Below are positions 18,959-25,258 of a DNA stretch of 34,246 bases, piece by piece. The notes below the pieces were generated by a model, which did no database searches, was not told the origin of the DNA, and worked only from the letters and a program-made list of their open reading frames with translations. This DNA is from Bacteriovoracaceae bacterium (GTDB lineage: Bacteria; Bdellovibrionota; Bacteriovoracia; Bacteriovoracales; Bacteriovoracaceae), in assembly GCA_017858255.1 (NCBI GenBank), contig JAFMBV010000031.1, positions 1-34,246 of the forward strand. Reading direction: 5' to 3'. The position numbers and the translations under genes are program-made. Numbering within the stretch: position 1 is the first letter of the stretch; the number at the start of each line of letters is the position of its first letter.

Positions 18959-19060
18959 ATGAGTATTTTAGAAATGTTGTGTATTGGTCTTATCTCTGGA
19001 TTAATTTTAATCCAGATTAATTACTATCAAAGTGTACACCAAAAGTTTAGGAAGGTTTAA
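18959..19060 (+). CDS. 33-residue single-pass membrane peptide
   Basis: ATG 18959 is preceded by AGGAG at five bases, a much better start than the ATG at 18827 that opens the same frame. The product is one hydrophobic helix (LEMLCIGLISGLILIQI) followed by a short basic tail (QKFRKV), so it should be a small inner-membrane protein with its tail in the cytoplasm. Its stop codon abuts the ATG of the next gene, so the two are translated together. No family is recognisable. The 184 bases between pbpC and this gene show no other feature. Confidence 0.6.
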   Translation: MSILEMLCIGLISGLILIQINYYQSVHQKFRKV

Positions 19061-19279
19061 ATGACTAATCAAAAAAAAGAACTTACCCAGAGAATTGAAG
19101 CAAAGAGAAAACTTTTGCAAGCGCATCTGTCCCAGTTGAAAGCTGATACTACTGGTGCCGTTAATAACGAACAAGATAAATTACAAGATCAAATTGAGAA
19201 GTTAGATAGTGCTCTTCGTGAAGTGACCAATAGCTTCTCCGAGTCTGTCGCTAAAAAAATAAATAAATGGTTACAGTAA
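19061..19279 (+). CDS. 72-residue charged coiled-coil protein
   Basis: The gene starts immediately after the preceding stop codon, with AGGAAGG as ribosome-binding site. The product is almost entirely charged helix, with leucines at heptad-like spacing (KRKLLQAHLSQLKAD, DKLQDQIEKLDSALREV) and a C-terminal amphipathic KKINKWLQ. It has no signal peptide or membrane segment. It probably pairs with the small membrane peptide encoded upstream, as small stress-response coiled-coil/membrane pairs do. That is inference from position only; the family is unknown. Confidence 0.65.
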   Translation: MTNQKKELTQRIEAKRKLLQAHLSQLKADTTGAVNNEQDKLQDQIEKLDSALREVTNSFSESVAKKINKWLQ

Positions 19280-19442
19280 TCTTTAATATGCTCTAGAGAT
19301 GAGATTAGAATCCACCAAAAAGTCACTTATAAATTGATAGAAAACGGCTTGTAACATCATCTTCATCATATACATGAATGGGATTTATAATAAAGTTCAG
19401 ATGTCATCTAACTTTTAAAAACAATATTAGAAGGAGAATAAT

Positions 19443-20021
19443 ATGGAAAAGGAACAATTAACAAAGATGGTTGCTGGTAGGATCACTGGTCTAAAAAGAT
19501 TAATGGTTATTTCAAAAAAAGAAGGAAAGCTATTAGGAAAAGTTTCTCATATATATTTAAATCCTGAGCAAAAGAAACTTTCTGGAATTGTTTTAAAAGA
19601 TGAGTTTTGGAGCCGAGAACGGTTTTATTTCTCAATGAAAGATGTAGAGTCTGTTGGTGAAGATGTTATTCTCATTAATTCTGAAAATTCCTGTAAAAAG
19701 GTTCTTGATGATGCTGACATCTTAGGGGTTTCACTTGAAGATTTGAAAGGTCATGGTGTTATTACTGCTGATGGAAAAGACTTAGGAAGATTTAAAGATG
19801 CAAACTTCCGAGAGAAAACATGGGAGATCTCAGAGATTTTCATGAATAGTGGTCAATGCTTAAAAGTAGAAGTGTCTAAAATAACAATTGGTGAAGATGA
19901 TGTTGTTGTTCCGGCCTCTTATGCTATGAATATTGAAAAAACGGTCGAGAGCAAAAAAGGTCTATTATATCGCTTCCTGATGGAAGAGAAGGATGAAGAC
20001 TCCAAAAGGATTATTCACTAG
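19443..20021 (+). CDS. Protein with two PRC-barrel domains
   Basis: The 192-residue cytoplasmic protein starts at ATG with AAGGAG six bases upstream. Two similar small beta-barrel units can be seen: residues about 15-80 (GKLLGKVSHIYLNPEQKKLS, DVESVGEDVILI) and about 85-165 (DLKGHGVITADGKDLGRFKD, KITIGEDDVVV). The arrangement of G-x-x-[IL]-G-x-[VF] strands matches PRC-barrel domains, known from RNA-processing (RimM), photosynthetic and sporulation proteins and often stress-induced. It follows the small membrane and coiled-coil pair, so the three may act in the same envelope-stress response (inference). The gap 19280-19442 has TATAAT at 19386-19391 without a good -35 element. Confidence 0.72.
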   Translation: MEKEQLTKMVAGRITGLKRLMVISKKEGKLLGKVSHIYLNPEQKKLSGIVLKDEFWSRERFYFSMKDVESVGEDVILINSENSCKKVLDDADILGVSLEDLKGHGVITADGKDLGRFKDANFREKTWEISEIFMNSGQCLKVEVSKITIGEDDVVVPASYAMNIEKTVESKKGLLYRFLMEEKDEDSKRIIH

Positions 20022-20043
20022 TTCTCATTTAGATATTTTGGAG

Positions 20044-20073
20044 TTATCATTATCTTGTGAAAGACAATGATAA
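20044..20073 (+). other. Strong hairpin with GNRA-type tetraloop after the PRC-barrel gene
   Basis: TTATCATT (20044-20051) pairs perfectly with AATGATAA (20066-20073). After one A/C mismatch, TCTT pairs with AAGA, closing a GTGA loop, which is a GNRA tetraloop in RNA. It starts 22 bases after the PRC-barrel stop. It is followed by A residues rather than a T-tract, so it looks more like a 3'-end stabilising structure or a Rho-type terminator hairpin than an intrinsic terminator. Confidence 0.5.
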
Positions 20074-20139
20074 GAAAAAAAATAGTTGTATTAATCCGAG
20101 AATCGTTAGTCGAGATTTCTTTAACAAGCGCAAAGTGTA

Positions 20140-20886
20140 ATGAAGTGGTTGTTAAAGATTCTTAACAAATGGTTGATTGCTTATTTGTCTGTCCCTAGTG
20201 AAGGGAGAGCAAAGAAGACGACAAACTCTATTGAGCTATTGGCGGCGACAATTAAACCCGGAGATGTATTATTGGTCGAGGGGAAGGAGCGCTTCTCAAC
20301 GGCCATAAAGTACTTAACCCAATCGAACTGGTCTCATGCTGCTATTTATGTTGGTCCCCGTGGCAAAAACGAAAAGGGTGAAGTTTTAGATCTTCTTGAA
20401 GCGGATATTTCTGAAGGGGTTAGGCTGATTTCACTCACTGAATACGCCAGTTTTCATACCCGGATTTGTAGACCCTTAGGATTGAGTAGTACGGATCTTG
20501 AACATATTATTGATTTTTGTCACTCCAAACTGGGCCATGCATACGATCTAAAAAATGTCTTCGATTTGGCCCGCTACCTTTTGCCTGTTCCTTGGGTTCC
20601 AACGCGTTTTAAGAAAGCTATGTTGGCCTTTGGTAGCTCTAACTCGACCCAGGTTATTTGCTCAAGCTTGATAGCTGAGGCCTTCCAAAGCATAAATTAC
20701 CCAATCCTACCGCTTATTGAAAAGTCAGGCGATAGAGAGGTCCATACAAAACTTTCGGCGACTCTTTTTACTCCCTCTGACTTTGATCGCTCTCCTTATT
20801 TCAACATCATAAAGCCTACTTTTATTAAGGGCTTTGAATATGGCTCTTTTGAATGGGATCATCTCCAAGCCCAAGAAATTGACTAA
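20140..20886 (+). CDS. Permuted papain-like (YiiX/NlpC-P60 type) protein
   Basis: The 248-residue protein has the circularly permuted NlpC/P60 order, with the histidine before the cysteine. His66 is in NWSHAAIYVG, an acidic residue Glu87 follows in LLEAD, and the nucleophile Cys174 is in VICSSLIAEAF. The opening GDVLLVEGKERFSTAIKYLT also fits YiiX/YebB proteins, which are thiol hydrolases or acyltransferases acting on lipids, peptides or peptidoglycan. The N-terminus (WLLKILNKWLIAYLS) is an amphipathic or hydrophobic helix without a clear cleavage site, so the protein may be membrane-associated. The ribosome-binding site is weak. The next gene starts 69 bases downstream with its own promoter-like site. 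The substrate cannot be told from sequence. Confidence 0.75.
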   Translation: MKWLLKILNKWLIAYLSVPSEGRAKKTTNSIELLAATIKPGDVLLVEGKERFSTAIKYLTQSNWSHAAIYVGPRGKNEKGEVLDLLEADISEGVRLISLTEYASFHTRICRPLGLSSTDLEHIIDFCHSKLGHAYDLKNVFDLARYLLPVPWVPTRFKKAMLAFGSSNSTQVICSSLIAEAFQSINYPILPLIEKSGDREVHTKLSATLFTPSDFDRSPYFNIIKPTFIKGFEYGSFEWDHLQAQEID

Positions 20887-20943
20887 GAAATTAACGGCCC
20901 GAGAAATTATTACAAGAAAACATAATATTTTCATGGGCTTAGC

Positions 20944-20949
20944 TATAAT
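20944..20949 (+). promoter_or_regulatory. -10 element for a possibly leaderless transcript
   Basis: A perfect TATAAT ends six bases before the ATG of the S1 protease lipoprotein (20956). Transcription from it would begin at or within one or two bases of the start codon. No Shine-Dalgarno sequence is present, which fits leaderless initiation. The -35 region is poor. Confidence 0.4.
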
Positions 20950-20955
20950 CTTCCC

Positions 20956-22110
20956 ATGAGAATTTTAAACCTGCTTACCTTGCTAGCTACTCTTACTCTT
21001 CTAAGCTCTTGTTTAACCAGAGAAGACTCCTCCGTTGTAGAAGGTTTTGAAGTACAGGTTTCAAATTATGTAGTTGGTAGTCGAGATAATAGGGAATTAT
21101 TAACTGAAAGTTCAGTTGATCAATCAACAGTGGCCATAGTTAATGAAAATAATAATCTAGTCTGTACGGGAACGGCCATTGGCAGCTACTTTGTTTTAAC
21201 AGCAGCTCACTGCCTTTACGATAAAGAAAAGAATCAAATTAGGCGTGACTTGAGTGTTATTCCATATATTCATATGGCAGATAATTATAAACCTCATACT
21301 AGGTTTTTGATTAAAAATTTGTATGTTCCTAAGTCTTACATAAATCAAAGTAAGGGAACGGTTGAATCAATTGAGAGAGATATCGGAGTCATTAAGGTAA
21401 GAAGCTTTCAAGATGCCCCATTGTTTAAATCTGTCGTAAAAATTAGAGAAGTAGGAACAAAGGAAGACATTTTAAATAATAATAACCAACTAACGATGGT
21501 GTCTTACACGGGTGAGGATTCCAAAGAGGAGTTGTCCCAATATATTCAAGAAAATTGTTATTATCATGGTGCAGTGAAAAGAAACTCAGGCGCTTTTAAA
21601 CATGACTGCGATACTATGCCTGGAACGTCAGGATCGGGAATGATCGTAGGGAACAAGGTCGTTGGTGTTAACACAAGCCATAGTAAGGATTCTGATTACA
21701 ATTTTGGTGCAGTTATTAAGAACTCTGACTATGAAGAGATTAACTTCATCATTAATAGGCAACCTGAATTATTAAAAGATTTTAAAGACTTTGACGTTAA
21801 AGTTACACCTTATATTGGGTTGGAAGTAAGAAATCAATGTCCTTATGATATCCAATTTGCGATTCAGTATGTTGATACTAATGGTGAAAAGCAGACTAAG
21901 GGTTATTATACAATCACTCCAAATACACTGAAGCTTTTAAATTTCAAAATGAGTAATCACAAACCCCTTCTTCATGCCGTTTCTGTAGATGGTAAGAATG
22001 AATGGAAGGGGAATAAAAATGTTTTCTTTTATGATCAAAATCGTCCATTTATGGAAGTTTCACTTCGACAAGCTTATGAAGATGGCCTTATTACTTTTGA
22101 TTGTCGTTAA
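20956..22110 (+). CDS. S1-family serine protease lipoprotein with DUF1036-like tail
   Basis: The 384-residue protein has a lipoprotein signal (TLLSSC, Cys19). The protease domain (about 50-270) has the triad His85 (LTAAHC), Asp142 (ERDIGVIKV) and Ser225 (PGTSGSGM). GTSGSG in place of GDSGGP is more like the glutamyl-endopeptidase (V8-type) branch of the family than trypsin. Residues about 285-384 form a separate domain: GLEVRNQCPYDIQFAIQYVD followed by KGYYTITPNT resembles the DUF1036 pattern (a conserved Asn-Cys start, an AI-Y strand, then a G-W/Y-x-x-I-x-P turn). This domain probably binds something outside the cell. It is expected to be membrane-anchored and active in the periplasm or at the surface. 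Its stop codon abuts the stop of the convergent operon. Confidence 0.8.
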   Translation: MRILNLLTLLATLTLLSSCLTREDSSVVEGFEVQVSNYVVGSRDNRELLTESSVDQSTVAIVNENNNLVCTGTAIGSYFVLTAAHCLYDKEKNQIRRDLSVIPYIHMADNYKPHTRFLIKNLYVPKSYINQSKGTVESIERDIGVIKVRSFQDAPLFKSVVKIREVGTKEDILNNNNQLTMVSYTGEDSKEELSQYIQENCYYHGAVKRNSGAFKHDCDTMPGTSGSGMIVGNKVVGVNTSHSKDSDYNFGAVIKNSDYEEINFIINRQPELLKDFKDFDVKVTPYIGLEVRNQCPYDIQFAIQYVDTNGEKQTKGYYTITPNTLKLLNFKMSNHKPLLHAVSVDGKNEWKGNKNVFFYDQNRPFMEVSLRQAYEDGLITFDCR

Positions 22111-22386
22111 TTAAATTTTAAGAAATTCTCGAAGCTTGCGCCAAAATGATTTCCTTGGGAAGAGCCTCTTATAATGTTTTTCCCCTTTAGCGTTTTTTCT
22201 CATTTGTATGAGCTTCTTCTTAGAGAGGTTAGTCAGAATATTTTCAAGGACTTCTTTATTTAATTCGGGATTTTCTTTAAGAAATTCTTCTTCGAAATCC
22301 ATTACTATCCGTTCCCAATTCATTTCTTCATAAAATGAGAGAACTTCTAATACAGAATCTTGAAAGTTGTTGTTTTTATCCACCAT
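22111..22386 (-). CDS. Small winged-helix-like protein, last gene of the ApbE operon
   Basis: The 91-residue protein has no signal peptide. It is helical and charged: WERIVMDFEEEFLKENPELN, then KEVLENILTNLSKKKLIQMR, then a basic segment KGEKHYKRLFPRK. The order of helix, helix, recognition-like helix and basic turn resembles a small winged-helix domain. The final RKSFWRKLREFLKI is a basic amphipathic helix that could touch membrane or nucleic acid. It begins nine bases after the ApbE stop, so it is very probably co-transcribed. It could be a regulator of the operon or an accessory factor. I recognise no family. Confidence 0.6.
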   Translation of the reverse strand: MVDKNNNFQDSVLEVLSFYEEMNWERIVMDFEEEFLKENPELNKEVLENILTNLSKKKLIQMRKNAKGEKHYKRLFPRKSFWRKLREFLKI

Positions 22387-22395
22387 GTCTCTAAT

Positions 22396-23331
22396 TTACT
22401 TCTTAAAGCTATTAAGTGCCCTGTTACTTAAATGACTTTTACCGCTATCATCAATAAGGATACCATAAATATCTTCTTTGTTTAGAAGGGCGAGAGCGTC
22501 AGATGTACTGAGGGCCATAGCAATGGTGCCCCATACATCTGTTTCTAAACAAGTATCTCCGATAATAGTACTAGAAACAACTGGGCTTGAGTTTTGTTCA
22601 TTATTCTTCGTCAGGATATGGTGGCTGGCATCTAACTTGTTAAACTGAATATAAGAGCCTGATGTTGAGACGCTTCCATTTTGAACTTGGACGAGCCCTG
22701 CTGCTTGGTTAGGGTCTTTGGCAAATGGATTTCGTATTCCAACCTTCCAAGGCCTTGGAGCATCTGGTTCTGATTGAACTCTCATATCTCCAGAACCATT
22801 CACTGAGAAATTTATCATGCCTTTATTTCTTAAAAATTTAAAAGCACAGTCAACAGCATAACCCTTACCAATTCCCCCAAGACCAATCCTCATCTCAGTG
22901 TAGGGTAGAAAGACTGTCATTTCTTTAGAGTTAATTTCCACTTTTTTAAAATCTACAAGGGAGCGTAGAGTTTCTTTTTCTACAGGAGTAAGAGGTTTGT
23001 CTGATTTTAAAGACTCTCTCCACTTTGCATTGTAACTTGCATAGGTAAGGTCAAAAACACCTTGAGACCTTTCAAAGAAATTAGCAGACTTGCTTAAGAG
23101 AAAGAGCATCTCTTCATCGATTGGGCACGGCCTAATACCTGCAAGTTCATTTATTTTATTAAGGTCACTTTCTTTGAATTCTGTGAATTTATTTTCAATT
23201 CTTAAAACTTCTTGGTGAGCTTCCTTAAATAAGGCAGTGACTTCTTCAAAACGGTAGAGATTTTGGGGGTAGGCCTTATAAATGAACTGTCCACCCATTG
23301 CTGGGAAATTGGATTCACAAAGAGTGGACAT
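22396..23331 (-). CDS. apbE: ApbE-family FAD:protein FMN transferase, apparently cytoplasmic
   Basis: The 311-residue protein has the ApbE fold signatures in order: AMGGQFIY (11-18), VFDLTYASYNAKW (92-104), LGGIGKGYAVD (151-161), NGSGDM (178-183), STSGSY (222-227), HHIL (237-240) and ETDVWGT (263-269). Asp265 matches the Mg-binding acidic residue of the family. ApbE enzymes move FMN from FAD to a Thr or Ser of a target protein. Two things are odd. There is no signal peptide, and an in-frame stop (TGA) just upstream rules out a longer start, whereas family members are usually exported. Also, the DPRTG-like stretch normally after the HH is replaced by TKNNEQNSS. AAAGGA precedes the ATG. It lies 18 bases after the thioredoxin gene. 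Confidence 0.85.
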   Translation of the reverse strand: MSTLCESNFPAMGGQFIYKAYPQNLYRFEEVTALFKEAHQEVLRIENKFTEFKESDLNKINELAGIRPCPIDEEMLFLLSKSANFFERSQGVFDLTYASYNAKWRESLKSDKPLTPVEKETLRSLVDFKKVEINSKEMTVFLPYTEMRIGLGGIGKGYAVDCAFKFLRNKGMINFSVNGSGDMRVQSEPDAPRPWKVGIRNPFAKDPNQAAGLVQVQNGSVSTSGSYIQFNKLDASHHILTKNNEQNSSPVVSSTIIGDTCLETDVWGTIAMALSTSDALALLNKEDIYGILIDDSGKSHLSNRALNSFKK

Positions 23332-23349
23332 GGTTTCCTTTAGGCTTCA

Positions 23350-23781
23350 TTAAAGAGAAGTTGGAGGGATATCTTTTTGATAAATGATTTTACCCGACTC
23401 ATCTATAACTAATGTTTGCGGTAGGTTTAAAATACCCAATCCTTTAGAAAAGGATTTATCCTTATCCATTAGAACCTTATAAGTAAATCCATGTTTCTTT
23501 AAGAACTTTTTAATCTTTCTTGGTGAATCTCCTGCACTAACTGCTACAAACTCTACTTTGGGGTGGTCTTTCTTTAGTTTTTCCAAAATGGGTATTTCTT
23601 GGATACAGCTTGTGCACCATGTGGCCCAAAAGTTAATGACGAGCTTCTTCTTTTCTTTCATTGGGTACTTAAAGGACTTTTCTTCCTTATAAATTGGAAG
23701 GGAGAAACTCTTAAGATCTTTTGCCCCTTTTGCCCAAAGAGTAGGCGAAAGTAGGAGAGAAAAAATTAAAATAACTTTCAT
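23350..23781 (-). CDS. Periplasmic TlpA/ResA-like thioredoxin
   Basis: The 143-residue protein has a cleavable signal peptide (to about WA17). The thioredoxin fold contains the active site WCTSC (Cys56 and Cys59) after KKLVINFWAT, and the cis-proline loop LPQTLVID near residue 120. Proteins of this group act as membrane-side or periplasmic disulfide reductants that keep the cysteines of partner proteins reduced, for instance before metal or heme insertion. The natural candidate partner here is the DUF4266 lipoprotein with its C-G-C tail, encoded two genes upstream in the same operon. It is separated from the neighbouring genes by only 8 and 18 bases. Confidence 0.88.
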   Translation of the reverse strand: MKVILIFSLLLSPTLWAKGAKDLKSFSLPIYKEEKSFKYPMKEKKKLVINFWATWCTSCIQEIPILEKLKKDHPKVEFVAVSAGDSPRKIKKFLKKHGFTYKVLMDKDKSFSKGLGILNLPQTLVIDESGKIIYQKDIPPTSL

Positions 23782-23789
23782 AAAAACCT

Positions 23790-24968
23790 CTAAAATTTAA
23801 AGCCAAAGCCTGTCTGATAATAACCATAGCGCATACCATTTGTCCTAGTGCTGTAAACTAAGCTATGACTCCACGTTACGTCTTCCAACTCTACGCCAAA
23901 ACATTTAAAGTCGGCTCTCGTGGATTCATAGAAAATACCACTTTCGTAGGATTCATATCCTGCCATATCAGAGTCACTTGTCATAAAGGTCTCGGCCGAA
24001 GCAAAGCGCCCTTTGTAGTATTTAGTTTCATTTTGCTTATGGATGCGAGCAAATACTTCCATAAAGCTTTCATCTTCTTCAATGTCAAAAAGGTAAGCCC
24101 CTCTTATAGTATGAGCATTTATATCCCACTGGTCCCAGTAGTAACGATAGCTGAGGTTAAGTGCACTAAGCTTACTTAAACCGTGAACCCATTTACTTGA
24201 GAGAGCATAACGACTTCTTGTCTCTGGTAAGACCTCCACTTGGCGAACGCCAGCAACACTTACAGTATTTGCCGTTGATTCCAAGTAACCATTTGAGCGA
24301 GCAAAGGTAGCATCAAATTGAATGATATCTTTTACTGTTAAGATCTGGCTTGCTGTTATGGAAGTGGCCATAATCTTACGACTTAGTCCGGTCGTTATGT
24401 TAGCAGCACTAGGATTAGAGATATCCTTAAAGAGACTTACTTCGTCGTTATAATACTGAAAAGAGGCGCCGAGTGTGAAGTTGTCATTGGCAAAAGATCT
24501 TGAAGCACTAAGCGTGCCATTTAAAGATTTATAGTCATATTCACTAGAGAAGCCGATATCAAAACCATAGTTCCAGACATTCTTTCCAGCCTTCTTTTCT
24601 TGGCGCGCTCCAAGGTTAGCGGAGATTCTATTTTGACCCATAATAGGTGTTCCACTAGCTCCCGTATAATTGTCTAGTTTTGTATCACTGGCCGCAGTCC
24701 ATGCATCAAAGACAATCTTGCCATTGATGGCCGTGTCTTCGTTGATTTGGTGTTCGATAAAAACCATTGGCTCTATAACGTTGGTTTCTTCTCGCCCTGA
24801 ATTATCGGCAACCTGATTACCGTCATTACTATTTTGGTGATAGAGGTTAAAAACAGTTTTAAGTTTTGTTCTTCCTTTCGCCATCATCTCAGCAAAAGTA
24901 TTCTGTAACGCCAAGGTAAAGAGAAGGATGGTGTGAAGAACCTTTATCGTTTTTTTAGTTACACCCAC
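23790..24968 (-). CDS. DUF3570 outer-membrane beta-barrel protein
   Basis: The 392-residue protein starts at GTG inside the last codons of the DUF4266 gene (14-base overlap, different frame). A signal peptide ends near FA26. The mature part is a chain of alternating amphipathic strands ending in YGYYQTGFGFKF, with terminal Phe, as in outer-membrane barrels. It matches DUF3570 in length, the N-terminal basic strand KGRTKLKTVFNLYHQ and its gene neighbours. Near the start, residues 99-105 read D-N-Y-T-G-A-S, which fits the ApbE flavinylation motif D-x-x-[ST]-G-A-[ST] with Ser105 as acceptor. In a barrel this would place FMN on a strand or loop. Whether the motif is used is not known. Confidence 0.8.
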   Translation of the reverse strand: MGVTKKTIKVLHTILLFTLALQNTFAEMMAKGRTKLKTVFNLYHQNSNDGNQVADNSGREETNVIEPMVFIEHQINEDTAINGKIVFDAWTAASDTKLDNYTGASGTPIMGQNRISANLGARQEKKAGKNVWNYGFDIGFSSEYDYKSLNGTLSASRSFANDNFTLGASFQYYNDEVSLFKDISNPSAANITTGLSRKIMATSITASQILTVKDIIQFDATFARSNGYLESTANTVSVAGVRQVEVLPETRSRYALSSKWVHGLSKLSALNLSYRYYWDQWDINAHTIRGAYLFDIEEDESFMEVFARIHKQNETKYYKGRFASAETFMTSDSDMAGYESYESGIFYESTRADFKCFGVELEDVTWSHSLVYSTRTNGMRYGYYQTGFGFKF

Positions 24969-25167
24969 AACCGCCTCCTACCGCTGAAGAGCCGCCAATG
25001 GCACTCTCTCTAAATGAGCGCACCTCATTTCTAAAGGCCGATTCTTCTGGATGGGGATCTAGTTGCATAATTTTTTTAGCAAGAATACCTCGGTCAATTT
25101 GATCGACATTGGCACAGCCGCTAACTAACGACATTAAAAAGATAAAAGTGAGGCTTTTTATCGGCAT
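24955..25167 (-). CDS. DUF4266 lipoprotein with GGGCGCN tail
   Basis: The 70-residue protein has a lipoprotein signal (LMSLVSGC, Cys18), a short helical part (RGILAKKIMQLDPHPEES) and a Gly/Ser-rich end finishing in AVGGGCGCN. Mature length is about 53 residues. The strongly conserved-looking C-G-C-N terminus suggests a metal site, a disulfide or a modified peptide end. This layout matches DUF4266, small lipoproteins encoded beside DUF3570 barrels. AAGGA lies seven bases before the ATG. It is the first gene of the operon and its last codons overlap the start of the barrel gene, so the two are translationally coupled and probably made in a fixed ratio. Confidence 0.8.
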   Translation of the reverse strand: MPIKSLTFIFLMSLVSGCANVDQIDRGILAKKIMQLDPHPEESAFRNEVRSFRESAIGGSSAVGGGCGCN

Positions 25168-25258
25168 AAACTATCCTTGTTAAAATATGATTTTTAAAAT
25201 TTTAACTCATAATAGTTAGAATAACTTGAGATAAATCAGGAAATCTCTGCCCTTAACG
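25168..25258. promoter_or_regulatory. Divergent promoter region
   Basis: These 91 bases separate the DUF4266 operon (minus) from the lysozyme-like gene (plus), so promoters for both must lie here or just inside the genes. The region is very AT-rich, with several TAAAAT/TATTAT-like candidates, none with a good -35 partner. A shared regulatory site would control both operons. Confidence 0.35.

Noticed and set aside
23865-24179. Plus-strand 104-residue open frame
   Set aside because: It lies wholly inside the DUF3570 gene on the other strand and has no supporting signals.
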